From Synechococcus sp. PCC 7336 (GTDB lineage: Bacteria > Cyanobacteriota > Cyanobacteriia > Thermostichales > PCC-7336), in contig NZ_CM001776.1 in NCBI RefSeq assembly GCF_000332275.1, positions 248,001 through 312,000 of the forward strand: 64,000 bases of DNA. The letters are read 5' to 3'. The notes under the pieces are model-generated. The model worked only from the letters and a program-made list of their open reading frames with translations, did not search any database and was not told the DNA's origin. The translations under genes and the position numbers were made by a program. Below are positions 34,327-44,286 of the stretch, piece after piece (positions within the stretch are counted from its first letter, which is position 1; the number at the start of each line of letters is the position of its first letter).

Positions 34327-37119
34327 ATGTCTCGTCGCTGGCAAACGATCGCTGTTTCTGTTCTCGTCGCAATTGTGGCGATCGCGCTGTTCGGTCGCCC
34401 CCTCTTGCACCTGCTCGCCGAGTTGTGGTGGTTCGAGGCGGTGGGTTTTGCCCCCGTGTTCTGGACTCGTGCCACTTGGCAGGTGGGCATTTGGTGTGCG
34501 GCGTTTGCGATTTACCTGCTGGGATTGGGGGGAAATTATTGGCTGGCTAAGCGGTGGACGCAACCGCGCGATATTCCTCTGCCGCTCGAACGGCGTTTAG
34601 CTCGAACGGAATATTTACTGTTTCGGATGGCGATGGCGCTGGGGGTGGTGGCGGTGGCCTCTGTCGCTGCAACGCTATCGGTGCAGAGTTGGGAAACCAT
34701 TCTCAAAGCCCTCAATGCCACCCCCTTTCAGCAAACCGATCCTATCTTTGGCTTGGATCTTGGATTTTATGTCTTTCAACTGCCGCTGTACGAGGGGGGA
34801 GTGCAGTGGTTGGCAGGGCTGTTTGTCTGCTCCCTGCTCTTGGTGCTTGCCCTTTATGGGCTAGAAGGAGATATCGATCCCCGGCGCAACTGGCAATCGA
34901 TGGTCAGTCGTCCGGCTAAATTTCACATTAGTTTGCTATTGGCCGCGATCGCCATTCTGCTCTCGATTTATTTTTGGCTGCAGCGCTACGACCTGCTGTA
35001 TTCCCCCGAGGGGGTGGTGTTTGGGGCTGGTTTTACCGATGTGAACGCGCGCTTGCCTCTCCAGGCAATGGCCAGCATCCTCACTGCTATCCTCTCGGGC
35101 ATTTTGCTGGTGTCGCTGTGGCAGCGATCGCCCCTGCTGCCAGTAGGCTGTGCGCTCGTCTATTTTGTGCTGCTGTCGCTCGCGAATCTCTATCCCCCTA
35201 TCTTGCAGCGGTTTGTGGTAGAGCCCAACGAGCTGACTGAAGAAATGCCCTATGTGGCTCACAATATCGCGTTTACTCAAGCAGCCTATGGCTTAGAGGA
35301 TGTAGACTCGCGGGCTTATCCAGTCGAGGCAGAGCTGACGCGAGAGGTGCTCGATCGCAATCAACTCACTGTCGGCAATATTCGGTTGTGGGACTACCGA
35401 CCGCTGTTGAGTACCTATCGCCAACTACAAGAAATTCGGCCTTACTATCACTTCAGCGATGTAGATGTCGATCGCTACACCCTCGACGGGACTTACCAAC
35501 AGGTGATGTTGGCCCCCCGCGAGGTGGACGCCTCGAAATTGGCTCCAAAGGCTCAAACTTGGGTGAATCGGCGCTTGCACTACACCCACGGTTTTGGTTT
35601 GGTGATGAGCCCGGTGACGCGAGTGAGCCCCAACGGGTTGCCAGAATTGATCGTTCGAAATATCCCTCCGGTGACCGAAGTCGATCTCGAGATCGACCAA
35701 CCCCGCATCTACTACGGCGAAGTCACCCATAACTACATCTTTACCGGAGCCACCTCCGACGAATTTGATTATCCCCTTGGCGACGAAACTGCCAAAAATC
35801 GCTACAGCGGTCGCGGTGGCGTGCCTCTGTCCCCTTGGTATCGGCGGCTGGCCTATTCCCTCGAACTCAATAGCTGGAATACCTTCGCATCCAACTCCCT
35901 CACGGCAGACTCCCGCATCCACTACCACCGCAACATTCGCGATCGCGTCCGGCAAGTCGCTCCGTTTCTCTCTTTCGATAGCGACCCCTATATTGTGGCG
36001 ATCGATGGAGGCTTGAAATGGATTGTGGATGCCTACACCCTCAGCAGTCGCTATCCCTATTCAGAACCGCTGTGGCGCAGTGACGGCTCACCGGCCATTT
36101 TTGAGGAGGGAACGATTGGCCAGATGTTTCGGCAGGGGAGCAACTACATTCGCAACTCGGTCAAAGTGGTGGTGGATGCTTATGACGGCACTATGACGTT
36201 TTGGGCGATCGACGATCGCGATCCTCTCTTGGCCACCTACCGCAAGATCTTCCCGACGCTTTTCGCCAATGGAGCTGATGTGCCCGAGGCCCTCGAAGCG
36301 CACTTTCGCTATCCTGTCGACCTGTTCAAAATTCAATCGCAGCTATACCTGAGCTATCACATCAGCGATCCGGCAGTGTTTTATAACGGCGAAGATCTGT
36401 GGAGCTTTCCCAAAGAGGTCTTTCAGTCGGGGGAGCAGTTGATGCAGCCCTATTACGTCATCATGCGGTTGCCAGAAGAGGAGGCTGAGGAGTTCGTGCT
36501 CATTTGGCCGTTTACGCCGCTGGATAAGAGCAATATGGTGGCTTGGATGGCGGCGCGATCGGACGGGGAGCAGTACGGCAAATTGTTGTTGTACGAGTTC
36601 CCCCGGCAGGAGTTGATTTTTGGGCCGCGTCAGATTGAGGCGCGCATCGACCAAACACCTGAGATTTCCGAGCAACTGACGTTGTGGAGTCAGCAGGGGT
36701 CGCGGGTGATTCGGGGGGATTTGTTGGTGATTCCGATCGAGCGATCGCTCCTCTATGTGGAACCGATTTTCCTCAGTGCGGAGGAAGGGGCTCTGCCGGA
36801 GTTGCAGCGAGTGATTGTGGCCTATGACGATCGCATTGTGATGGCCAATCGACTGCCGGAGGCACTAACAGCAGTCTTCGGTCCCGAGACCGAGCCGGAG
36901 ACGATCGCTGTTTTTGAGGGGCGATCGCCGCGCTCGGACACTCGGAGTTTGGATGGCGATGCGAGGCAAAAGATTCGCGAGGCGTTAGAGACTTACGAGC
37001 GGGCGATCGAGGCTCAGCGGGAGGGGGATTGGGCTGTTTACGGTCGCATGCAAGAGGCATTGGGCGAGTTATTGCAGCAGTTGGATAGTGGGGATGAAGC
37101 GACGCGAGCGACTGAATAG
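34327..37119 (+). CDS. UPF0182 large membrane protein
   Basis: 930 residues from the ATG at 34327; a GTG at 34312 is also open. Seven hydrophobic segments lie in the first ~300 residues. A large extracytoplasmic part follows with family landmarks: PYVAHNIAFTQAAYGL near 310, YGEVTHNYIFTGATSDEFDYP near 460, NSVKVVVDAYDGTMTFW near 620, and MVAWMAARSDGEQYGKLLLYEFP near 740. Present in most cyanobacteria and actinobacteria; function unknown. Length is normal. Confidence 0.92.
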   Translation: MSRRWQTIAVSVLVAIVAIALFGRPLLHLLAELWWFEAVGFAPVFWTRATWQVGIWCAAFAIYLLGLGGNYWLAKRWTQPRDIPLPLERRLARTEYLLFRMAMALGVVAVASVAATLSVQSWETILKALNATPFQQTDPIFGLDLGFYVFQLPLYEGGVQWLAGLFVCSLLLVLALYGLEGDIDPRRNWQSMVSRPAKFHISLLLAAIAILLSIYFWLQRYDLLYSPEGVVFGAGFTDVNARLPLQAMASILTAILSGILLVSLWQRSPLLPVGCALVYFVLLSLANLYPPILQRFVVEPNELTEEMPYVAHNIAFTQAAYGLEDVDSRAYPVEAELTREVLDRNQLTVGNIRLWDYRPLLSTYRQLQEIRPYYHFSDVDVDRYTLDGTYQQVMLAPREVDASKLAPKAQTWVNRRLHYTHGFGLVMSPVTRVSPNGLPELIVRNIPPVTEVDLEIDQPRIYYGEVTHNYIFTGATSDEFDYPLGDETAKNRYSGRGGVPLSPWYRRLAYSLELNSWNTFASNSLTADSRIHYHRNIRDRVRQVAPFLSFDSDPYIVAIDGGLKWIVDAYTLSSRYPYSEPLWRSDGSPAIFEEGTIGQMFRQGSNYIRNSVKVVVDAYDGTMTFWAIDDRDPLLATYRKIFPTLFANGADVPEALEAHFRYPVDLFKIQSQLYLSYHISDPAVFYNGEDLWSFPKEVFQSGEQLMQPYYVIMRLPEEEAEEFVLIWPFTPLDKSNMVAWMAARSDGEQYGKLLLYEFPRQELIFGPRQIEARIDQTPEISEQLTLWSQQGSRVIRGDLLVIPIERSLLYVEPIFLSAEEGALPELQRVIVAYDDRIVMANRLPEALTAVFGPETEPETIAVFEGRSPRSDTRSLDGDARQKIREALETYERAIEAQREGDWAVYGRMQEALGELLQQLDSGDEATRATE

Positions 37120-37778
37120 CAGCTTTGACGGGGCAAACTGGCTGCTTGGGAGGAACGCCTAGAAGGTTCGCATCGATCGGAACTTGTCTGACCTGAGTTC
37201 GATCGCTCTGCATGGCCCTAACCCCCAACCCCTCTCCCTGGGGAGAGGGGAGAAGCAGCCGCAAATCTTGGCTAGATTTTATTCCTCTGGCCCAAAGTTA
37301 TGGTTGATGCCACGCTTAGCGGGAGCGTAGGGGTAAGGGGACAGACTCTGGTCGAACTGACGTTGTCTGGAGTTGAGCGGCGGATACAGGTGGCAGATAT
37401 CGGTTGTTGCTGTTAAACCCCACCTGTCTGTCACAACAACTGCAAGGCTATCGATAGTTTTCCAGAAACTGTACGGATTGTTACAGTCTTTCACGCTTGA
37501 ATCCCGAGCGCCAGATAAACCTGAATCTAGAGAAAATCTTACAGAAACTGCGATCGCTTTTATCGAGGTCTAGACGCTGCAATCCTTACAGCAAGAGACT
37601 GGAAGAGAATCTATACCTTTCTCTTTCTACGTTCGGAGCAACGATCGACTTGCTATTTTTGTAGAGAGGAAAACTTCAGTCGAAACTGTTTGTAGCTTAC
37701 AAACAGTCAACAGAATGCCGAACTTCTCAATATTGAATTCACAAAATTCCACCAACACATCGTAACTGTTGCTATCGA
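37120..37778 (+). other. 659-bp intergenic region
   Basis: Contains one full-length copy of the dispersed repeat (37191-37364). The remaining sequence, richer in A and T after 37400, has no supported gene. Confidence 0.5.
37191..37364 (+). repeat. Dispersed MITE-like repeat, copy D (full length)
   Basis: ACCTGAGTTCGATCGCTCTG at the left and GGTCGAACTGACGTT at the right. The left palindrome CCTCTCCCTGGGGAGAGG is intact; the right one has diverged. Confidence 0.85.
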
Positions 37779-38720
37779 GTGAGCTTGGGAGCGCCTGGGA
37801 TCGTGCCACAATCGCCGACTTTTCCCCATTCCATTCAATCCGATCGCCCTGCCCTCAAGCTGCGCGATCGCATTCAAATTGCCCTCGCAATCGCCGATGA
37901 CACCTTGCTTCGCTCGATGTTGGCCAATTGCCAGCCAGCAATCGCCCAATCCCATCAAATCGGCAAAATTACGTCCGCCATCTGCCTCGCTGCCCCAGAG
38001 CACCAAACAGTGGATGGCATTGTGGAATACGAAAGGATTGAATGCGTCTTGCCACCAGTCCAAGATGCCCGCGATCGCGAGGCGGTGGATTACGGCTGGA
38101 ATGCTCGCGACTACAGCTACTACACCCGCTATCAATCGGATAGCTACATCCTCGCGACTAGAATTACTGTAGCTGAGGCAGAATCCCTGTTGCGATCGGC
38201 TGGCTTTAGCAGCAGCCAGACCCGCCAAATTTTGAGCATGCCTCCTTCCGCCAGTTACAAATCTTGGTGGCTATCGAGCGATGCGGCAGGCCGGTTCACA
38301 CATCCGTTTTTGCGTACCATTCGCTTGACCCAATTTTCGAACGGGACTGTAACCCTAAAGTATAAAGACGCCTTTGCAGAATTCGAGCCTCCCTGCTTCC
38401 ACAGCCACGCAGCCAAAGTGTTAGTCGAAATTCAGCCCCAAGTGACTCACTTTGCCACAACTCTAGCCCGCATCAATCGCAACCGAGTCCACCAACAGGT
38501 GGAGCTCGCGATCTTGATTGCCGATAAAGTCTCTTCGTTCGAAGCGGAAGCTTTCAACAGCCAAGGCATTAGTCTCTATCCCGATATTCACTTGACGCGG
38601 GCGTTGCAAGCCCATTGCGGCACTTGCCAAAACGATCGGTGCGCCCTGCAGGGCTACATGGATTCGCCCGTGACCGCTTGCCGCGACTTCTTGCCAGAAT
38701 CTTCCCTGTCAGAGTCTTAA
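37779..38720 (+). CDS. Hypothetical protein with C-terminal cysteine cluster
   Basis: 313 residues as drawn; an in-frame GTG at 37800 is an alternative start. The centre has a Tyr-rich stretch (RDYSYYTRYQSDSY). Near the end is HCGTCQNDRCALQGYMDSPVTACRDF with four Cys in CxxCx4Cx14C spacing, which could bind a metal. I do not recognise the family. The stop codon lies inside the first unit of a 20-bp tandem repeat. Confidence 0.6.
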   Translation: MSLGAPGIVPQSPTFPHSIQSDRPALKLRDRIQIALAIADDTLLRSMLANCQPAIAQSHQIGKITSAICLAAPEHQTVDGIVEYERIECVLPPVQDARDREAVDYGWNARDYSYYTRYQSDSYILATRITVAEAESLLRSAGFSSSQTRQILSMPPSASYKSWWLSSDAAGRFTHPFLRTIRLTQFSNGTVTLKYKDAFAEFEPPCFHSHAAKVLVEIQPQVTHFATTLARINRNRVHQQVELAILIADKVSSFEAEAFNSQGISLYPDIHLTRALQAHCGTCQNDRCALQGYMDSPVTACRDFLPESSLSES

Positions 38721-38782
38721 ATTGGAAAGCAGAGTCTTAAATTGGAAAGCAGAGTCTTAAATTGGAAAGCAGAGTCTTAAAC
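38711..38782. repeat. 20-bp tandem repeat over a stop codon
   Basis: AGAGTCTTAAATTGGAAAGC occurs three times without change (38711-38770), then 12 bases of a fourth unit. The first unit contains the TAA of the preceding gene. Confidence 0.97.
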
Positions 38783-38844
38783 CGGTAGCCGAGAGACGAT
38801 CGCTTACACTGGCTGTGGATGTTGGGGGGGTTGGCCTAGGCGTT

Positions 38845-38925
38845 AACCTGAGTTGGATGACTCTGCATGGCCCTCACCCCCGGCCCCTCTCCCTAGGGAG
38901 AGGGGAGAAACAGCCGGAAACCCTG
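38845..38925 (+). repeat. Dispersed MITE-like repeat, copy E (left half)
   Basis: ACCTGAGTTGGATGACTCTG, GGCCCTCACCCCCGGCCCC and the palindrome CCTCTCCCTAGGGAGAGG are present; the right half is absent. It sits within 25 bp of the proS start. Confidence 0.85.
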
Positions 38926-38946
38926 GATTGGCGAGTAATTTGGTTC

Positions 38947-40764
38947 ATGAGTCAAGTGGCGCGACTGTCTCAAATGTTGTTTGTGACGCTGCGAGAGGAT
39001 CCGGCAGAGGCCGAGATTCCCAGTCACAAGCTGTTGGTGCGGGCGGGTTACATTCGCCGAGTGGGCAGTGGCCTGTATGTCTATTTGCCCCTGATGTGGC
39101 GGGTGCTGCAGAAAGTGTCCCAAATTGTCCGCGAAGAGATGAATGCTAAGAGGGCGCAGGAATGTTTGCTGACGCAGTTGCAGCCGTCGGAGTTGTGGAA
39201 AGAGTCGGGGCGCTGGGATACCTACACGAAGGCGGAAGGAATTATGTTTGCCCTCACCGATCGCCAAGATCGGGAATTGGGCTTGGGACCCACCCACGAA
39301 GAAGTGATTGCGGCGATCGCCCGCGACACGATTCGCTCCTATCGCCAACTGCCGTTAAATCTCTACCAAATTCAGACCAAGTTCCGGGATGAAATTCGCC
39401 CTCGCTTCGGCCTCATGCGCGGTCGCGAGTTCATTATGAAGGACGCCTATTCCTTCCATGCGGACGAGGACAGCCTGAAGCAAACCTATGCAGACATGTA
39501 TGACGCCTATTGCAACATCCTCAGCCGCTGCGGGCTGAAGTTTCGGGCGGTGGATGCGGATTCGGGGGCGATCGGCGGAGCTGGCTCGCAGGAATTTATG
39601 GTGTTGGCGGATGCGGGTGAAGACGAGGTGCTTTACACCGAAGACGGGCAATATGCCGCCAATGTGGAGAAGGCGGTGTCGCTGCCAGCGGAAGCGAAGC
39701 CCTCTCCGTTCCAGACCTTTGAGAAGCGGGAAACCCCCGGCACCACTACTATTGCCTCCATGTGCGAGTATTTGGGCTGCGACCCCACCAACAGCGTTAA
39801 GAACGTTTTGTATCGGGCGGTTTACGACACTGGCACCACTGTGCTTGTCTCAGTCAGCATTCGCGGCGATCGGGATGTGAATGAGGTGAAGCTGCAGAAC
39901 GAGTTGGTGCGTTTGGGGGGCCAGTTTGGCAGCGCGATTCTGGTGCTGGATGTACCGGATGAGTCGATACAGCAGCAGTGGGCCGCTCAACCGCTGCCGT
40001 TGGGCTATATGGACCCGGCGCTACCGGATGACTATATTCGCAAGCTTGACGGTCTAGAGCCCAAGTTTTTCCGATTGGCCGATCGCACGGTTGCGGATCT
40101 GAAAAACTTTGTCACCGGCTCGAACGAGGTAGATTATCACGTTGTGGGGGCTAACTGGGGAGAGCAGTTCCAGTTGCCCGAGCTGGTGGATATCCAAACG
40201 GCGGTGGCAGGCGATCGCTCCGTTCGCGATCCCAGCCAAACGCTGCAGACGGCTCGCGGGATTGAAATTGGCCATATTTTCCAGTTGGGCACGAAATATT
40301 CCGAGGCGATGGGGGCCAGCTTCACCAACGAGCAGGGCAAGACCGTGCCCTTGGTGATGGGGTGTTATGGCGTAGGAGTATCGCGGCTGGCACAGGCGGC
40401 AGTCGAGCAATCCTTTGACGATAAAGGGATTATTTGGCCAGTGGCGATCGCCCCCTACCATTGCGTCGTTGTCGTCCCCAACATCAAAGATGACAGCCAG
40501 ATGGCGGCGGCAGAGGCGATCGCTAGCGAGCTCGCCGAGCTGGGGATTGAAACGCTCCTAGACGATCGCAACGAACGGGCGGGGGTAAAGTTTAAAGACG
40601 CCGAGCTCATTGGAATTCCCTTCCGCATCACGACGGGTCGCAGCCTCAAAGATGGCAAGATGGAGCTGAACGAGCGCGCTACGGGCGAGACGCGAGAGGT
40701 GGCTGTTGAGGGGGCTGCCCGCGCAGTTGCCGAGCGGGTGCAGTCGGCATTGGCAAGCAAATGA
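38947..40764 (+). CDS. proS: Prolyl-tRNA synthetase, bacterial type with editing domain
   Basis: 605 residues from the ATG at 38947 ([15 protein letters not shown]); the upstream frame runs through a dispersed repeat and is not coding. Class II motifs: [64 protein letters not shown]. The YbaK-like insertion domain is at about 225-400. Then [15 protein letters not shown] and the anticodon-binding domain. Charges tRNA-Pro and clears mischarged Ala. Confidence 0.97.
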   Translation: MSQVARLSQMLFVTLREDPAEAEIPSHKLLVRAGYIRRVGSGLYVYLPLMWRVLQKVSQIVREEMNAKRAQECLLTQLQPSELWKESGRWDTYTKAEGIMFALTDRQDRELGLGPTHEEVIAAIARDTIRSYRQLPLNLYQIQTKFRDEIRPRFGLMRGREFIMKDAYSFHADEDSLKQTYADMYDAYCNILSRCGLKFRAVDADSGAIGGAGSQEFMVLADAGEDEVLYTEDGQYAANVEKAVSLPAEAKPSPFQTFEKRETPGTTTIASMCEYLGCDPTNSVKNVLYRAVYDTGTTVLVSVSIRGDRDVNEVKLQNELVRLGGQFGSAILVLDVPDESIQQQWAAQPLPLGYMDPALPDDYIRKLDGLEPKFFRLADRTVADLKNFVTGSNEVDYHVVGANWGEQFQLPELVDIQTAVAGDRSVRDPSQTLQTARGIEIGHIFQLGTKYSEAMGASFTNEQGKTVPLVMGCYGVGVSRLAQAAVEQSFDDKGIIWPVAIAPYHCVVVVPNIKDDSQMAAAEAIASELAELGIETLLDDRNERAGVKFKDAELIGIPFRITTGRSLKDGKMELNERATGETREVAVEGAARAVAERVQSALASK

Positions 40765-40899
40765 GTATTATTTCTCACTGATAGGGCTGAAAGGTGGCAA
40801 AGCTGGAAAGTTTTCGTCAGAGGGGGAATCTCAAGTGATAATCTCGTTTATGAATTCTGCGCATTTTATATTCCGCTGCTGTCAGGGAGAAATAGCATT

Positions 40900-41301
40900 A
40901 TGAAAAGCCTCGTAAACACTAGCTGGTCTCGTTTCGTCACGATCGCACTAGCGATTATTCTCAGTCTGAGTTCGATCTTCACGGCTCCGATGCCTGCTTT
41001 AGCCGAGGCAGGTGCGGCAGAAGTGAGTGGCATTCCCGTTGCCGAGTTAGAGGTTCCACTGGATGTGAACTACGATATCTTGCGCACCTACCGCGAACTG
41101 CCCGGTTTTTATCCCACCTTGGCTCGAAAGATTATATTTGGCGCTCCCTACGACAAGATTGACGATGTCCTCGATATTGAAGGTCTGACCGATACCGAAA
41201 AGCAATTGCTCGAAGCGAATCTGAAAAACTTGAAGGCTGGTGCCTACGATGAAGGAGCCAACTACCTCGAGAACCGCATCAACAAGGGTTACTACGACTA
41301 G
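40900..41301 (+). CDS. psbU: Photosystem II extrinsic protein PsbU
   Basis: 133 residues. AGGGAG lies 10 bases upstream of the ATG. A signal peptide ends at PALA (about residue 35) for export to the thylakoid lumen. The mature part has the PsbU core: NYDILRTYRELPGFYPTLARKIIFGAPYDKIDDVLDIEGLTDTEKQLLEANL, a double helix-hairpin-helix. It stabilises the manganese cluster and chloride/calcium of the oxygen-evolving complex. The signal and N-terminal segment are diverged relative to the core. A terminator follows, so it is monocistronic. Confidence 0.93.
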   Translation: MKSLVNTSWSRFVTIALAIILSLSSIFTAPMPALAEAGAAEVSGIPVAELEVPLDVNYDILRTYRELPGFYPTLARKIIFGAPYDKIDDVLDIEGLTDTEKQLLEANLKNLKAGAYDEGANYLENRINKGYYD

Positions 41302-41348
41302 CGCCCTCGAATCGCTCCGAATGCAGTCTTAACGTTAAAGTTTATTTG

Positions 41349-41374
41349 GGGTGGCCGATCGCCGCCCTTTTTTT
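41349..41374 (+). terminator. Intrinsic terminator after psbU
   Basis: Stem GGGTGGC/GCCGCCC (one T-G pair), loop CGATC, then seven T. About 50 bp after the psbU stop. Confidence 0.85.
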
Positions 41375-41412
41375 CACTTGCTAGCCTTCGATCGCCAGAG
41401 GAACTTCAAACG

Positions 41413-41874
41413 GTGCGAGAACGGATATCTGTGTTGGCATTGGATGTGGGCGATCGCCGCATTGGCGTGGCGGGCTGCGACGGGACGGGCTCGTTTGCGA
41501 CGGGGCTGACCACCATTCATCGCCAAAACGTTCAAGCCGATATTGCTACGCTGCAGCAGTGGGTGGAGCGGCGACAGGCGCAGCGATTTGTGGTCGGCCT
41601 GCCCTTCAATATGAACGGCAGCGTTGGATTTCAGGCCCGCAAGGTGAAGAGGTTTATGAAATCGGTGACGGCCCAGATCCCCTTGCCGGTGGAGTATGTG
41701 GACGAGCGACTCTCTAGCGTGCAAGCCCGCTGGAATCTGCAGGCGGCAGGGATTTCGGTCAAGGGCAAGCGGGAGTTGGTGGATCGAGCGGCGGCCACAG
41801 TGATTTTGCAACAGTGGATCGAGCGGCGCAGGTTCGAGTTGGAGCGAGAGCAGCGCCAAGGGAAGGGCGATTAG
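41413..41874 (+). CDS. ruvX: Holliday junction resolvase-like protein YqgF/RuvX
   Basis: 153 residues, GTG start. LALDVGDRRIGVAGCD is the RNase H-like first Asp motif, FVVGLPFNMNGSVGFQA the second, and VEYVDERLSS the third acidic site, followed by DRAAATVILQQWIE. Known roles: 16S rRNA 5' end processing and possibly junction resolution. A dispersed repeat begins at the base after its stop. Confidence 0.92.
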   Translation: MRERISVLALDVGDRRIGVAGCDGTGSFATGLTTIHRQNVQADIATLQQWVERRQAQRFVVGLPFNMNGSVGFQARKVKRFMKSVTAQIPLPVEYVDERLSSVQARWNLQAAGISVKGKRELVDRAAATVILQQWIERRRFELEREQRQGKGD

Positions 41875-42044
41875 ACCTGAGTTCGATGACTCTGCATTGC
41901 CCTCACCCCCGGCCCCTCTCCCCAGGGAGAGGGGAGAAATAGCCTGAAACCCTTCATCTGTAGTTTAGTTCCCCATCCCCCAGAGTTGGGGGAAAGGGGT
42001 TAGGGGATGGGGGATGGGGGCCGGTCCCTTGTCGAACTCACGTT
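41875..42044 (+). repeat. Dispersed MITE-like repeat, copy F (full length)
   Basis: ACCTGAGTTCGATGACTCTG at the left and TGTCGAACTCACGTT at the right. Both inner palindromes are clear (CCTCTCCCCAGGGAGAGG, and CCCATCCCCCAGAGTTGGGG). Begins directly after the ruvX stop. Confidence 0.9.
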
Positions 42045-42130
42045 CAATAAGGTTTCGATTGGGGAGCTCAGAGATTCTTGGCCCGATTGGCAGTCTATTC
42101 AGCCTCTTTGAGCTGAAAACTGACCTTCAA

Positions 42131-43069
42131 CTACTGATATATGCTCGAAGCTTTAAGCATGTGATAGGTAATCAGTAATTGGGTGAGAGCTAGCGGATAA
42201 CTCTGCAAGACTTCACCCGTCGTGCCGACCACCTTACCGACTTCTTGATTGCCTTCCAGACTGCAGAACTGACCCAGCGTCGGCACCTCGTTGCACAAGA
42301 CATGCTCCAGCTCCACCACCTTGTTTTGGGTCGCGTGACCGTCGATCGCCAACACGTCCACAGGCTTACCCATATCGCGAGCCAATTCCAGACGGATGGC
42401 ATCGCCCAAGGCACTGCCTTCGCCAAATAGATGAGTGAAATCGGGGTGGGGAATGGTGGGACGCAAGACGAGATTGACGTTCAGCAAGAGCTCGTTGACC
42501 TTGGCATCTCCTTCGGGGGGATAGAAGCTCACCACCATATCTGCCCACTGGCGTTGAGGACGAATGTAAGCTTCGGAGTCGGGCTCGCGCTTGCGCAGGG
42601 CCTCGCGCACCTGTTCTTCGGTGTAGCCGCGCTTGCGCATGTCCCGCTTGATTTTCCAGGTGTAGCGCAGCTCTTCGGGAGGAGCGAGGTAAACCTTGAC
42701 ATCAAAGCTGTCGCGGGCCTTGCGGGTGGAGTAGCCCAACAGTCCTTCGATCACGACGTACTTGGAGGGCTTGATATATTCCGGCGGGTCGAATTCGCCT
42801 GTGGAGTGGTTGTAGATGGGTTTGAGGATCGATTGCCCGATGCGCAACTGGGCAATGTGCTCCTCCATGATGTCGAGGTAGTTGCAGTCGGGGTGCAGGG
42901 CTGAAATGCCCATTTGAGCTCGCTGCTTGCGATCGTAGCGGTGATAGTCATCCGTGCAGATGGCAGTGACGTTTTCTTGCCCCAAGACTTGAGCGATCCC
43001 GCGAGTTAGGGTGGTTTTACCCGCAGCACTGTCTCCGACGATACCTAGAATAATTGGACGATCGCTCAC
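42131..43069 (-). CDS. Phosphoribulokinase/uridine kinase-family protein without the redox cysteines
   Basis: 312 residues from a GTG at 43069, chosen because GGAGG lies five bases upstream; the ATG at 43096 lacks such a site. Walker A GIVGDSAAGKTT, then CTDDYHRYDRKQRAQ, KPIYNHSTGEFDPPEYI, VVIEGLLGYSTRKAR and RYTWKIKRDMRKRGYTEEQV match PRK-like kinases. Cyanobacterial Calvin-cycle PRK has a redox Cys in the P-loop (GDSGCGKST); here that position is Ala. It is probably the second PRK-like kinase found in many cyanobacteria, not the regulated Calvin-cycle enzyme. Substrate uncertain. Confidence 0.8.
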   Translation of the reverse strand: MSDRPIILGIVGDSAAGKTTLTRGIAQVLGQENVTAICTDDYHRYDRKQRAQMGISALHPDCNYLDIMEEHIAQLRIGQSILKPIYNHSTGEFDPPEYIKPSKYVVIEGLLGYSTRKARDSFDVKVYLAPPEELRYTWKIKRDMRKRGYTEEQVREALRKREPDSEAYIRPQRQWADMVVSFYPPEGDAKVNELLLNVNLVLRPTIPHPDFTHLFGEGSALGDAIRLELARDMGKPVDVLAIDGHATQNKVVELEHVLCNEVPTLGQFCSLEGNQEVGKVVGTTGEVLQSYPLALTQLLITYHMLKASSIYQ

Positions 43070-43335
43070 ATGAACCTCCCTGACTGTGCCGCACAAATTT
43101 TAAGATGTAGTTCCAATTCTAGAGACCGACACCGCCGAACTCAAGCAACAGGTCTGCCGATCTAGTGAAGCGATCGCTCAACGTCAGTCATCAGAGAACG
43201 TTCGCGTTCGGCAAGACAATTGCAGGGAAACATAGACTCGACCGCTTCGATGCCCTCTGGCAGCGACGCCGATCGGACGATCGCGCTAAGGTAGATTCAC
43301 GGACCAGTTTTACACTTTACCTGTCAAACGTTAAC

Positions 43336-44280
43336 ATGCCGACTCGCTATATTTCTCACCTCACCCTCGAACAAGAAGCGCTGTTATTTGGCTATCGCGA
43401 TCGCTGGAAGCAACAGCACTTCAAAGGGCATGAAGGCGATCGCCACAAGGCTGCCGAAGCAGTCAAAATGGCCTATGTTCTGAGTGGCTATCGCGAGCCC
43501 GAGACGATCCACTGTTCGAGTCCGCTCGAAGGCTTCGAGCGGCTTTTAGACTTCATGCAAGAGACGATTGGCGACCTCGAGGATTCTCGCCTCGGCCAAC
43601 CGGTGGGAACGCAGTTGCAAGACAAACTGCTGGCAGCTTTGGTGAGTCAGCTGAGCCAACAGTTAGATAAACCCCTCTTAGATCGATTGCAAGTCTCTCC
43701 CTACAGCCAACTGGGAATTTTAGTGGGGGCTCAAATTGGGACGCACTTTACGGTGCGGCAATTTATTGGTTTGGTTTGGGGAGTGGGGGGCAGTCGAGCC
43801 CTCGAACAACACTTCCCCTGGATTCGACCTCTGACAAAAATGCTCTTGCAATTGGGTTTTCAGCAAACGAGTTCGTTTTTTGACTTGCCGATTGACGTGC
43901 AGGCTTACGATGCCGAGGGCAGACAGGTTACCGATCGCCTGAACGAAATTTGGGGAGTCATTTTAAGCAACGAGCAGGGCCTGCAGTTACTCAATTGTCT
44001 GGAGCCAGAATTGTGGGCGGCCTATTGCGGCTTTATGGACTTTTTCTTTTCGGTGCTCGATTGCGATCGCGACGAGAAAAAATGGTTTACCCTCAAATAT
44101 CTCATCGAACATTGTGGCTGGATCTTGCCCTTCGAGCGAGTTGCCCTCGTCTGCGCTCGCCCCACGCACCTGCTAGTCGACAGCGACAACCGCATCCACG
44201 CTGAAGGGGAACCGGCGATTCAGTACTCGGACGGACTGCGGGTATATGCCAAGCACGGGGTGAGGCGATCGCATCTCTGA
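43336..44280 (+). CDS. DUF6745-like hypothetical protein
   Basis: 314 residues from the ATG at 43336 (MPTRYISHLTLEQEALL); the longer frame from 43165 starts in intergenic sequence. The end FERVALVCARPTHLLVDSDNRIHAEGEPAIQYSDGLRVYAKHGV is the recurring DUF6745-type tail. Soluble, no catalytic motif recognised. Divergent from the PRK-like gene. Confidence 0.65.
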   Translation: MPTRYISHLTLEQEALLFGYRDRWKQQHFKGHEGDRHKAAEAVKMAYVLSGYREPETIHCSSPLEGFERLLDFMQETIGDLEDSRLGQPVGTQLQDKLLAALVSQLSQQLDKPLLDRLQVSPYSQLGILVGAQIGTHFTVRQFIGLVWGVGGSRALEQHFPWIRPLTKMLLQLGFQQTSSFFDLPIDVQAYDAEGRQVTDRLNEIWGVILSNEQGLQLLNCLEPELWAAYCGFMDFFFSVLDCDRDEKKWFTLKYLIEHCGWILPFERVALVCARPTHLLVDSDNRIHAEGEPAIQYSDGLRVYAKHGVRRSHL

Positions 44281-44286
44281 GCCCGC

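Noticed and set aside
43165-43335. 57-codon N-terminal extension of the DUF6745-like gene
   Set aside because: The stretch is intergenic in character and the family similarity starts at the ATG at 43336.
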